50,599 nucleotides of DNA from Lachnospiraceae bacterium (GTDB lineage: Bacteria; Bacillota; Clostridia; Lachnospirales; Lachnospiraceae), in assembly GCA_017938485.1 (NCBI GenBank), contig JAGBBM010000101.1:1-50599 (forward strand). Direction: 5' to 3'. The stretch's first letter is position 1. Each line of letters starts with the position of its first letter. Below the pieces are notes generated by a model. It did not search any database, was not told the DNA's origin, and saw nothing but the letters and a program-made list of their open reading frames with translations. The position numbers and the translations under genes are program-made. This document shows positions 8,269 through 16,830 of the stretch, in pieces.

Positions 8269-8304
8269 AAAAGTACAGTGTTACATTATTAACACTGTAC
8301 TTTT
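8269..8304 (-). terminator. Terminator of the MacB-like operon
   Basis: Arms AAAAGTACAGTGTTA (8269-8283) and TAACACTGTACTTTT (8290-8304) with a 6-base loop, a few bases after the kinase stop codon at 8311 and followed on the minus strand by a T run. It separates this operon from the SPFH promoter. Confidence 0.9.
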
Positions 8305-8310
8305 CTCCAA

Positions 8311-9930
8311 CTACAACTCAATGGATACAATAAATGCACCTTCTTCATAAGAAATCCTCATCTTATACCCATGTTGTTCAAATATATTCTTAGCAATAGT
8401 AAGTCCTATACCACTACCTTTTTTATTACTTCTACTGTTATCTCCCTTGACAAAAGGTTTCCAAAGCTCAGATGCCTTTTCTCCTACATCCTCATTGCTT
8501 GGATTAGATATGGTGATTTTCTTCTTATCGAGTATGACACAAATTGCACTGTCCTCACTGGCATATTTGCAGGCATTGCCTATCAGATTGTCAAAAGCCT
8601 GTGTAAGAAGCTGTCTATCTCCCATAAGAGATAGTTCTCCCTCTATACCAAGCTTCAACTCCTTATCAGAAATCCACTCCTCATACTTCTTGCTTACCTT
8701 ATCCAGTAATTCCCCTATGTCAATTCGTTCCTTCTTAAGCCTAAGTTTACCTGTCTCTAATCTGGATAGTTCCAATATGTTAGAAATTATACTATTCATA
8801 TAATCCACATTATCTATAATGGACTCTGCATAATATTCCTTCTTGTCTGTATTAAGATTACCCTTAAGATTTTCTGCATACCCGGATATTGCCATAAGTG
8901 GGCTTTTTAAATCATGAGCCATAGAATTAGTCATAGTCTTTCTGTAGTCCTCCATATCGTAGGAGGCTTTAAGCTTGGTATATTTTATCTTTGATGTAAG
9001 TACAGCAAAGAAAATTGCTAAGACTATAATTAGACCATATCCAATAAATATCCATCCTCCAAAAAACAAAGCCACATTAAAATCCACACACATAAAAAGC
9101 TTGAAATTAATATCTTCTCCCAGTACCACAGTAGTCGTACCATAAGAAGTCATAGAAAGAAAACCACTTTGAAAGCAGAACTCATTCACATTGTTATCCA
9201 GTCCATCACTTACACTATTCTCGATATAGTTCTCTAAGAAGTCAAAGATATAGCTCTCCTTACTGTTACCCACCAGAAGAGGCCCTATAACATCATATCC
9301 TGTTTCTTCACTAACCTCAATTCTCTCATAGGAAGATACATCCTTAGGTGTCAAATCATAAGATGCATACACATCACCCTTCTTCTCGCCGTCCACATAC
9401 ACAACATCGAGCTTACCGGGAACAAAATTATATCCACTAATATATATATCCTTTACATTAGTACCTAAGTCATAATACTCTATACTATCTAAGCCATTTT
9501 GTTCTCTTATGTATTCCCCATAGGCACCCAATTCTTCTACAGTACACTCATAGTAATCCGTCTTATTTTCTTTCTTGTTTATTAAAATAGCAAGTCCTTT
9601 TTCTCTGGAATCAAAGAGACGTTCTCCTGTATTCCCGTCATACACTACCGCAGCGGTACTAGGGAAATACTCCATACCGAGAATCAAACTAATTCTTTGT
9701 TCAAGAATTTTGATAGTTTCCTCTCTATCTAGCTCTTTGCTCTGTATGTCGTAATATTCTGAATACAATCTGTTTACAACTGTACCCTCATAGTTATAAT
9801 AGGCGCCCTCCCCCAAGGTGTATATGTATATATTAAGTGCCCCAGTTCCAACAGCCAGAAAAATGATTGCACCGATAATCCACAGTATTAACCTTTTTAT
9901 AAAAATCTGTTTAAATGTCTTTCTCTTCAT
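8311..9930 (-). CDS. Sensor histidine kinase with large extracytoplasmic domain
   Basis: 539 residues. One span (about 12-37), an outside domain of about 245 residues (40-283) with no family I can name, a second span (about 286-311), then HisKA with the H-box MTNSMAHDLKSPLMAI (His339) and HATPase with LIGNACKYAS, SNPSNEDVGE and GSGIGLTIAKNIFE. The HDLKSPL form is the common Clostridia variant. It is the last gene of the operon, three bases after the response regulator stop, so the pair surely works together. The large outside domain suggests direct sensing of an external ligand, possibly the substrate of the co-encoded exporter. Confidence 0.92.
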   Translation of the reverse strand: MKRKTFKQIFIKRLILWIIGAIIFLAVGTGALNIYIYTLGEGAYYNYEGTVVNRLYSEYYDIQSKELDREETIKILEQRISLILGMEYFPSTAAVVYDGNTGERLFDSREKGLAILINKKENKTDYYECTVEELGAYGEYIREQNGLDSIEYYDLGTNVKDIYISGYNFVPGKLDVVYVDGEKKGDVYASYDLTPKDVSSYERIEVSEETGYDVIGPLLVGNSKESYIFDFLENYIENSVSDGLDNNVNEFCFQSGFLSMTSYGTTTVVLGEDINFKLFMCVDFNVALFFGGWIFIGYGLIIVLAIFFAVLTSKIKYTKLKASYDMEDYRKTMTNSMAHDLKSPLMAISGYAENLKGNLNTDKKEYYAESIIDNVDYMNSIISNILELSRLETGKLRLKKERIDIGELLDKVSKKYEEWISDKELKLGIEGELSLMGDRQLLTQAFDNLIGNACKYASEDSAICVILDKKKITISNPSNEDVGEKASELWKPFVKGDNSRSNKKGSGIGLTIAKNIFEQHGYKMRISYEEGAFIVSIEL

Positions 9931-9933
9931 AAA

Positions 9934-10611
9934 CTACTCCACTATCTTGTATCCCTTAGTCACTACTGTCTTTATCTGATTTCCCGCTGTTCCGAGGGCA
10001 TTTCTAAGTTTCTTTACATGGTTGTCTACAACTCGGTCTGTTCCCTCAAAATCATAGCCCCACACTCTGACCAAAAGCTGTTCTCTGTCTATTACCATAC
10101 CTTTATGTTCTATCAAGTATTTAAGAAGAGCGTACTGCTTAGGCGGTAAATCCACCTCTCTTCCTCCTACTGTCACTATAAAGCGGACAGGGTTGATGGT
10201 GATATCTCCGCAAACCATCTCGGAACCAGCCACCATTCCCTTAGAACGTTTTAATAATGCCTTTGTCTTTGCGTATAGCTCTGCCAAGGAAAAAGGCTTA
10301 ACTATGTAATCATCACAGCCCATATCATAACCGTACAGGATATCCTCTTCCCTTCCTCTGGCAGTTATAAATATAACAGGCACGATACTATTTTTACGAA
10401 GTTCTCTGCAAACGGTAAAACCATCTGCCCCAGGCATCATGACATCCAGCATAACTAAGTCATATTGATTCTCGTAAATAAGCTCCAACCCTTCATCTCC
10501 ATCACAGGCAGTATGAACAGCTATTTCTCCCTCACTCTTTCCGTGAAAAAAATCTGTTATAACTTCTCTTATCTGTGCATCATCTTCCACAACCAATATA
10601 CTGTATGCCAT
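9934..10611 (-). CDS. OmpR-family response regulator
   Basis: 225 residues. Receiver domain with Glu9-Asp10-Asp11, phospho-acceptor Asp56 in DLVMLDVMMPGADG, FITARG and the VKPF lysine; winged-helix domain (about 130-222) with LPPKQYALLKYLIEHKGMV and the ending TVVTKGYKI. It sits between the permease gene (82 bases upstream) and its kinase (three bases downstream), all minus strand, so it probably regulates the operon it belongs to. The ATG is preceded by GGAGG. Confidence 0.95.
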   Translation of the reverse strand: MAYSILVVEDDAQIREVITDFFHGKSEGEIAVHTACDGDEGLELIYENQYDLVMLDVMMPGADGFTVCRELRKNSIVPVIFITARGREEDILYGYDMGCDDYIVKPFSLAELYAKTKALLKRSKGMVAGSEMVCGDITINPVRFIVTVGGREVDLPPKQYALLKYLIEHKGMVIDREQLLVRVWGYDFEGTDRVVDNHVKKLRNALGTAGNQIKTVVTKGYKIVE

Positions 10612-10693
10612 AATTCACCTCCTGATTTATAAGAATTTAATTTACTTCTATACCTACATTTATATCCTACCCAATAAACACTTAAGGTGTCAA

Positions 10694-12025
10694 CTACTCA
10701 TTTCTAATTGCAAGAAGAGGACTCATCTTAGTTGCCTTTCTCGCTGGGAAGTATCCCGCCATTACACCGATAAGTGTAGAAAATGCAATAGCCACAAAAG
10801 GAAGCCACATTGGTATTACCGAAAGTTTTAGATTACTTATCTCTATAGCCTGAGCAGCCATAGGTCCCGCCAAGATATTTACTACAACGGATATTCCATA
10901 ACTTAAAATAACTCCCACTACTCCACCTAAGAATCCGATAAAAGCAGCCTCTCCAATAAACATCCCACCGATGTCTGATATATCGCAACCAAGAACCTTC
11001 ATAATACCTATTTCCTTTCTACGCTCATAGGTAGACATGGTTATGGTATTGGTTATACCGATAGCTGCAACAAGAAGGGCTATAGCACCAATTCCACCCA
11101 ACACACACTGGGCTATAAAAAGTATGCTATTGGTCTGTTCCAACCATTCCTGATTATTATCCACCTGGTAACCCAGTTCTCTAAAATATGCTACGGCCTC
11201 CTCCACATCTTCTTTATCGTTCACAGTTATAGTAACCATCTGATACACCCAATAATTAAGAGGATTTCCATTTCTATCTGTAGGCTGTCCCGGTATAGCA
11301 CCACCTTTATACACTTTCTTAAGATAAGCCTTCAAGCTTTCAACCTCTGCGTATACACCATAGGAATACTTATTGTATGTATTTATATCACCCTCAACCA
11401 TACCCACAATAGGAACAATCTTCTTTCTGGCAGTATTTATAACATTACCATCCTCATCAATACGAAAACTATCCTTTGAGGGGAATTTAAAATACACAAT
11501 ATCTCCCATAAAATCCATATCTGCCAATTCTCTATTTTCCCAATACGGATAATAATATGTCCTGCTGTCATAGGCATCAGTTATAATCTGATTACCAATA
11601 ACAACCTCAAGCTCTCCTCCATCCAAAGAAGGCGCACAGCCCTCTCCTATAGGGATCTTTGCCATTTCATCGGAGCTAACACCAATAATAGTTGCTGAAA
11701 TACTCCATTTACCCTGTTCTAACTCTACAGCAGCCGCAAGCAATGGGTCGCATTTTTTTACAAAGCCAAGCTCCTTAAATTCCGAAAGCTTTGTATCTGT
11801 AATCTGCATACTGCTGTCAGAGCCATTATACTGTATAGTTATCTCGTTCATTCCCACATAGGAAGACATTTCTTCTGTCATAGATGTCTTAAGACCAAAG
11901 CCTAAAGAAAGCATAATTACCACAGATATAGTTCCGATAAATACTCCGGTAACTGTAAGCACGGTTCTCCATTTACGACGTCTCAGGTTTCCCAGACTTA
12001 AACCCAATATATCTTTAAATTTCAT
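10694..12025 (-). CDS. MacB-like ABC transporter permease
   Basis: 443 residues in classic MacB topology: one span near 20-45, a periplasmic-type MacB_PCD domain of about 250 residues, and three spans near 307-332, 355-385 and 405-430 forming the FtsX domain. The sequence STYERRKEIGIMKVLGCDISDI before the second span and PARKATKMSPLLAIRNE at the end are family hallmarks. Two in-frame ATGs lie at 12031 and 12025; the second is better placed after AAGAGG. The gene overlaps the end of the upstream CARDB-like gene, a sign of translational coupling. With the ATPase it forms an ABC machine that works outside the membrane by mechanical coupling; the substrate is unknown. Confidence 0.92.
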   Translation of the reverse strand: MKFKDILGLSLGNLRRRKWRTVLTVTGVFIGTISVVIMLSLGFGLKTSMTEEMSSYVGMNEITIQYNGSDSSMQITDTKLSEFKELGFVKKCDPLLAAAVELEQGKWSISATIIGVSSDEMAKIPIGEGCAPSLDGGELEVVIGNQIITDAYDSRTYYYPYWENRELADMDFMGDIVYFKFPSKDSFRIDEDGNVINTARKKIVPIVGMVEGDINTYNKYSYGVYAEVESLKAYLKKVYKGGAIPGQPTDRNGNPLNYWVYQMVTITVNDKEDVEEAVAYFRELGYQVDNNQEWLEQTNSILFIAQCVLGGIGAIALLVAAIGITNTITMSTYERRKEIGIMKVLGCDISDIGGMFIGEAAFIGFLGGVVGVILSYGISVVVNILAGPMAAQAIEISNLKLSVIPMWLPFVAIAFSTLIGVMAGYFPARKATKMSPLLAIRNE

Positions 12026-12953
12026 CCTCATCCTCTTCTTTCTTTTTCTTCATCTTCTTTGCCACAACCACAATTACAATAAGTAAAACAACTCCCGCTA
12101 CAACAGCTATAGGAAGAATCATTCCTGATGCGTTATCAATTTCTGGTGGAACTGCTATACCATCATCCACTAATTCGGCATCATCAACCTCAATTACAGT
12201 AAACTCAAATTCCTCTACTATCTCTTCTACATTTCCCTCTGAATCCTCAAAGCTTATAACTGCCTTTATAATTCCATCCTCGGTATTTGTCTCAATGCCC
12301 TTAACTAAAAGGTCTGCATAGCCTGTTGCACCAGCCTGGATATTTCCCATAAAATATGTACTCTCATCAATTCCCTTTCCTGACACAGAAACATTTACAT
12401 TGTATAATACTGATTTACCCTTGTTATTTACAGAAAACATTACGTTAGCCTTCTGCCCTACCACAATACTGTCTGAAGAAATGGACTGCTCTGTTATAGA
12501 AACATTAGCCACCTGCTTAACAGGAATTGAAAGATTAGTCACATCCTGATATACCATATTGTATTTGTCCTCATAATCAGTTGTCACTGTAAGTGTATAA
12601 TTGTTTGTATCAAGACTTCCTTTAGCCTTCATCTCAATAGAGATATCTGCAGTCTCTCCCGCTGTAATCTTATCAATATAAAGTGTTCCCGAACCAGAAG
12701 TAGGTACAAACTCACCATCAGCACTAGCCAAAGTAATCTTCATGTTAGACACCGCTGTTTTTGTTGACTTATTTTCAATATGTAAGGTAAGTGTAAATGT
12801 ATCTCCCGCCTTAATATCCTCAGGCACAGAAGTGTATCCTGATATTATTATTCGTGGAATTGCTTCCGCCTTGCTGCTAAGTCCTCCCACAACAAACACC
12901 ATAAGGCACATCATGGCTACCAATATATTTTTCATTTTTTTAAGCTTCTTCAT
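12015..12953 (-). CDS. Secreted, membrane-anchored CARDB/COG1361-like protein, probable ABC accessory subunit
   Basis: 312 residues: signal peptide (about 8-31, ending KAEA), two immunoglobulin-like repeats of CARDB/NEW3 type (about 33-150 and 150-255; LTLHIENKSTKTAVSNMKITL and VMFSVNNKGKSVLYNVNVSV are the matching strands), then one span near 277-299 and a lysine/acid tail. It is thus an outside domain tethered by its C-terminus. Its frame overlaps the ATPase stop by 14 bases and the permease start by a few, so it is made with the exporter. It takes the place of the HlyD/MacA adaptor seen in Gram-negative systems, and I infer that it binds substrate or cell wall for the MacB-like permease. 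Confidence 0.8.
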   Translation of the reverse strand: MKKLKKMKNILVAMMCLMVFVVGGLSSKAEAIPRIIISGYTSVPEDIKAGDTFTLTLHIENKSTKTAVSNMKITLASADGEFVPTSGSGTLYIDKITAGETADISIEMKAKGSLDTNNYTLTVTTDYEDKYNMVYQDVTNLSIPVKQVANVSITEQSISSDSIVVGQKANVMFSVNNKGKSVLYNVNVSVSGKGIDESTYFMGNIQAGATGYADLLVKGIETNTEDGIIKAVISFEDSEGNVEEIVEEFEFTVIEVDDAELVDDGIAVPPEIDNASGMILPIAVVAGVVLLIVIVVVAKKMKKKKEEDEDEI

Positions 12954-13671
12954 TTTCTACATTCTCCTTTTTATTTATATCTATCTTTATAATCTTTCCA
13001 TCCTTTATATGAATTACTCTATCTGCCACCTGGGCAAGTTCTCTGTCGTGAGTAACCATAACCAAGGTTTTATTCTGTTCATTAACAAGTCTTCGCATAA
13101 GTCCCAGTATATCCTCTGTGGTTGCAGAGTCTAAGTTTCCAGTAGGTTCATCCGCAAATACAATGCTAGGATTCACCACCAAGGCTCTGGCTATACCCAC
13201 TCTTTGTTGCTGACCTCCCGACATCTGGGTTGGAATATGCTTTCTATGTTTGGTAAGCCCTACCATATCAAGCATCTCCCTAGCTTTCTTTACCCTCACC
13301 TGCTTATCCACACCTCTAAACATAAGCGGTAAAGCAACGTTTTCTTCAGCGTTCATAGTTCCTATAAGATTAAATGACTGAAATATAAAACCTACCTTAT
13401 TACGTCTCAAACGTACCAGCTGATTCTCTTTCATCTTTTCAATTCTTTTTCCGGCTACCTGTATTTGCCCCTTAGTTGGTGGCTCAAGCCCCGCCATCAT
13501 ATTAAGGAGGGTGGATTTTCCTGAACCAGAAGTACCTACAATAGCCACGAATTCACCTTCGTTAACCTGAAATGTGACACCATCTAGGGCTCTGACTTTT
13601 TCATCTCCCACCATGTATGTTTTGTAAAGGTCCTTAACATCTATAACAACCTTTTTTTCAAGTTGCTCCAC
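12940..13671 (-). CDS. ABC transporter ATP-binding protein (MacB type)
   Basis: First gene of the five-gene operon; 243 residues from the chosen GTG at 13671, which follows AGAGGAG with seven bases between. The frame continues upstream to 13716 without a better site. Walker A GTSGSGKSTLL, signature MSGGQQQRVGIARAL, Walker B IVFADEPTGNLDS and VMVTHD are all intact, with the MacB/LolD-type EPTGNLD form. It powers the permease two genes downstream. The C-terminal end overlaps the next reading frame. Confidence 0.94.
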   Translation of the reverse strand: MEQLEKKVVIDVKDLYKTYMVGDEKVRALDGVTFQVNEGEFVAIVGTSGSGKSTLLNMMAGLEPPTKGQIQVAGKRIEKMKENQLVRLRRNKVGFIFQSFNLIGTMNAEENVALPLMFRGVDKQVRVKKAREMLDMVGLTKHRKHIPTQMSGGQQQRVGIARALVVNPSIVFADEPTGNLDSATTEDILGLMRRLVNEQNKTLVMVTHDRELAQVADRVIHIKDGKIIKIDINKKENVENEEA

Positions 13672-13745
13672 ATTTTCACTCCTCTCATTTTTTCTACTAT
13701 AAGCATAATTTAACACTCCCCTGTATCCTTTTTATATCCTCAAAC

Positions 13746-13779
13746 AAAAAAATAAGAGAGTTTAACTCTCTTATTTTTT
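13746..13779. terminator. Terminator after the 13788-14240 gene
   Basis: Arms AAAAAAATAAGAGAG and CTCTCTTATTTTTT with a TTTAA loop. It directly follows the stop codon at 13788 on the minus strand and has A/T runs on both sides. Confidence 0.88.
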
Positions 13780-13787
13780 AGAAATAT

Positions 13788-14240
13788 CTAGCAGACCACT
13801 TTATCTTTTTGGTCCATCTTAACCTTATAATATGTCCCTCTATAGTCAACGTTCACATCTTTTTCGATGTAACCCATCCTACTCATAGCTCCTACCGCAG
13901 CACAGGCAATTTCTCTTATATCTATAGATTCCATACTCGCCTCAAAGCCCTGCTGATATTCAACAATCATATTATGACGGTCCACAATCTGAGCTATTAT
14001 AGTATTAACTGACCTGGTAAAATATTGTGCGTTCTCTACTTTATTAGCCATACTTATAGCAAGTTCACCCGTCACACGTCTAAAAGGCATTACACAGTAT
14101 ACCTTCCCTAAGAATTCTACACAGGTGCATCTATAGGAAATCCCTGCAAAGGACAAAGGAACATCAATCATATAAATCTTTTTTATTTCACTTTTGTAGC
14201 CTAAGGTTTCAGGAGTAAAATCCAAATATCCTACAATCAT
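13788..14240 (-). CDS. Hypothetical protein downstream of the TIR gene
   Basis: 150 residues from the ATG at 14240, chosen because GGGGAGGA lies nine bases before it; the longer frame from 14258 starts inside that site. I do not recognise a family. No signal peptide or membrane span is evident. The N-terminal half looks beta-rich, with three cysteines close together (YRCTCVEFLGKVYCV, about 37-50); the middle is helical. It lies 65 bases after the TIR gene stop and ends at a strong terminator, so it may be the third gene of the DHH-TIR transcript, but an AT-rich stretch in the gap could be its own promoter. Confidence 0.7.
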   Translation of the reverse strand: MIVGYLDFTPETLGYKSEIKKIYMIDVPLSFAGISYRCTCVEFLGKVYCVMPFRRVTGELAISMANKVENAQYFTRSVNTIIAQIVDRHNMIVEYQQGFEASMESIDIREIACAAVGAMSRMGYIEKDVNVDYRGTYYKVKMDQKDKVVC

Positions 14241-14305
14241 GGATGAATTCCTCCCCACAGGCAGTTATATATTATATTATTCAAATAGATATAATATAGT
14301 GAAAA

Positions 14306-16828
14306 TTACTGAGCTAACATATCCTTTGCCATTTGAATTAATTGTTCTGTGGTGTAGATTGGGATTTGATACTTATCTCCATCAGCATCACCTATTATAA
14401 AATAATTATTCTCTGCATCAACCTTTATCAGATCATCAACTCGTGAAACAAGATGATAGTTTTCGTCAAATCCGTATCCATGGATTCCACTTGATATGTA
14501 GGTATATCCTTGATTATCCTTACCAAGATACATAGATATATTATCCTTTACACCATCAACTGTTTCAATTACCTCCAATGTGCTTTTATTGATAACCTCT
14601 AACGTATCATTGTTATATTTTACAAATATTATCTCTTCATTAGGCACAGAAATAACAACATCCACTAATCTATATTTTTCTATACCTAACTCCTTTGCCT
14701 GTTCTACATAATCAGCCTGCGTGTCTATAGTATCAAGAACTAAATTCTGTCCTGTATATTCACTCATATAAGGATTTAAACTTGTGTCATATAGTATCAC
14801 TCTGTTTTCTCTCTGTGGCAATACTGCAAAACCTGCTTCAGTAACTAACACCTTATCTATTTTACTATCCACATTGTAAAGGAAATAATCCTCCAATACA
14901 ATCATAGTATCATATTCACAATTTATGTTACAATACTCTGCTGTGGATGTGATTACAAGGAACATATCTTTATTCTTATATGCGGCTACACCATTTATCT
15001 CGTTTGCAGTTACATATTCACCGGTAGCCTCTCCAGTTTCCATATTTACAGTGTATGCTGACATAGCAGAAACAAGAAGACACTCTGTCGCACCCTCTGC
15101 AAACGGAAACTGTACCACATCTCCGTATACAGCCTCAGAACATTCCCATATAACATTTCCATCTACTGGATTTACCTTGTAAAACATTCCGTAGGAATCG
15201 AATAAATCTTCCAAATTGCAAACAGCAATATAAACCTCACCATTAAAACTACTTATCAAACTTATGCTTCCATATGGAAGTTTGGTTTGAGCATAAGCTT
15301 CACCTGTTTCTAAATTCACAAAATGGAATATACTTTCCTGCGACTCAGAATCAGTAAATGAAGATGTATTTTCTGCATAAACAAATGTATTCTCCCCTAC
15401 AAAACACATATCTCTGGAGCGTAAATATCCATCACTTATTTCATAGCTATATTTCATAGTAAACCCATCTGTTTCATAGATATACACCATATCATTTGTT
15501 ACCAGCGCGAGATATTTACCCGACTCATCTGTTGCAATAGCCGTTGCATATACTATATCTAAATTTTCCCACTTACTCTCACCTGTTGAAATCTGATATG
15601 TGCAGATTTCTCCTTTATATGTTACATATACAAATTTATCATCGTTTAAAAATGCAACATTCTTAAAATCTGTGAGACCACTAACATAATCAGCTACATC
15701 CTCAATAATTCCCTTCTCCTCACCTGTAGTTACATCAGAAATTATAAGTCTACCCTCACCATCAAGTGCAACAATATGCTTTCTGTCCGGTGACAAAACT
15801 ATATCCTCCACTATACCTTCTGTATCAATCTGTGCCATAGCCTTAACGGAGCCACCTGCATTATACACATGAAGAGCTTCAGTCAGAGCATATTTGGCAT
15901 CTGCAGTATAAGGCATAGTAATACCCTCATACTCAGTAAGGGCCATAAGAGCTGTCTCAATAGCTCCATTTCTGTTATCATCATTAAGCAAATCCATAGC
16001 GTCTGCAGCGAGGCTTACCGCTTGATTCTCCGAAAGAACTTCATTTTGTTCCCTTATCTCGTCTGACTGAGCATGTATTTCTTCTGCCTGTGCTAAAATC
16101 TCATCTGCTTGAGCTTCTATCTCTGCGGACTGAGCCTCAATCTTTTCTTTTTGCTTATTTATATGTAAAGCCGCCAATGTGCTGGCAATACCAATTGCCA
16201 AACACACAATTGCAGAAGTAACAGACGCAGTTATGATACGCTTCATCTTACGTTCTCGCTGACGCTGACGAAGGTCATCATATGTAACCTCAAACATAGG
16301 TGCCAAAAGACGAAGCAACTCTGACTTTAAGTTGCGTAAAACTTCCTTTTTGTTCTTTCCTCTTACATCCGCTGCAAGAGGCTCTATCATCTTTTTTGTT
16401 ATCTTTACTGAACCATCTTCATAATACACTGGTTCTTCTACATAAAGAAGCTCCTCTGGAAATGAATCGTGGGGTTCTCCCTCAGCTAGTACAACTAAAA
16501 CCTTTTCTCTTCCATGGTACTGAATAAATGTCTCTATCTCCTTCTTACACCATGCAGATTCTCTAAGTCTAGGCGAACAAACCACTATAAGATATTCTGA
16601 ATGAATAAGCGCTTGCATAATAGGGTCTTCAAGATTGTTGGTAAGTGGCAACTCTTCCTTATCTCTAAACACTCTCTCTATCTTTGTTCTTGACGCTATA
16701 TTTTTCTTTATCAGACTCTTTGGTAGCTTAAATGTTTCCATCTGCTTGTGAAGATTTTCTGCTACAAATTGATCCAAGTCACAATGTCTGTAACTTATAA
16801 AAGCATCATACATATAATTATTATTCAT
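14306..16828 (-). CDS. TIR-domain transmembrane protein with coiled coil and beta-propeller
   Basis: 840 residues. An N-terminal TIR domain (about 5-135) starts with YDAFISYRH and contains SAWCKKEIETF, where Glu97 sits at the place of the catalytic glutamate of NAD-cleaving TIR domains such as SARM1. A basic stretch (RQRQRERKMKR) and one span (about 197-222) follow, then a heptad coiled coil with the repeated pattern EI.AQ..EI.AQ (about 226-268), an alpha-helical linker, and about 540 residues of WD40/PQQ-like beta-propeller strands. By the positive-inside rule the TIR is cytosolic and the propeller outside. ATG at 16828 is preferred to GTG at 16831 because it is seven bases from GGAGG. It begins just after the DHH gene stop, so the two are coupled. 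Confidence 0.9.
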   Translation of the reverse strand: MNNNYMYDAFISYRHCDLDQFVAENLHKQMETFKLPKSLIKKNIASRTKIERVFRDKEELPLTNNLEDPIMQALIHSEYLIVVCSPRLRESAWCKKEIETFIQYHGREKVLVVLAEGEPHDSFPEELLYVEEPVYYEDGSVKITKKMIEPLAADVRGKNKKEVLRNLKSELLRLLAPMFEVTYDDLRQRQRERKMKRIITASVTSAIVCLAIGIASTLAALHINKQKEKIEAQSAEIEAQADEILAQAEEIHAQSDEIREQNEVLSENQAVSLAADAMDLLNDDNRNGAIETALMALTEYEGITMPYTADAKYALTEALHVYNAGGSVKAMAQIDTEGIVEDIVLSPDRKHIVALDGEGRLIISDVTTGEEKGIIEDVADYVSGLTDFKNVAFLNDDKFVYVTYKGEICTYQISTGESKWENLDIVYATAIATDESGKYLALVTNDMVYIYETDGFTMKYSYEISDGYLRSRDMCFVGENTFVYAENTSSFTDSESQESIFHFVNLETGEAYAQTKLPYGSISLISSFNGEVYIAVCNLEDLFDSYGMFYKVNPVDGNVIWECSEAVYGDVVQFPFAEGATECLLVSAMSAYTVNMETGEATGEYVTANEINGVAAYKNKDMFLVITSTAEYCNINCEYDTMIVLEDYFLYNVDSKIDKVLVTEAGFAVLPQRENRVILYDTSLNPYMSEYTGQNLVLDTIDTQADYVEQAKELGIEKYRLVDVVISVPNEEIIFVKYNNDTLEVINKSTLEVIETVDGVKDNISMYLGKDNQGYTYISSGIHGYGFDENYHLVSRVDDLIKVDAENNYFIIGDADGDKYQIPIYTTEQLIQMAKDMLAQ

Positions 16829-16830
16829 CA

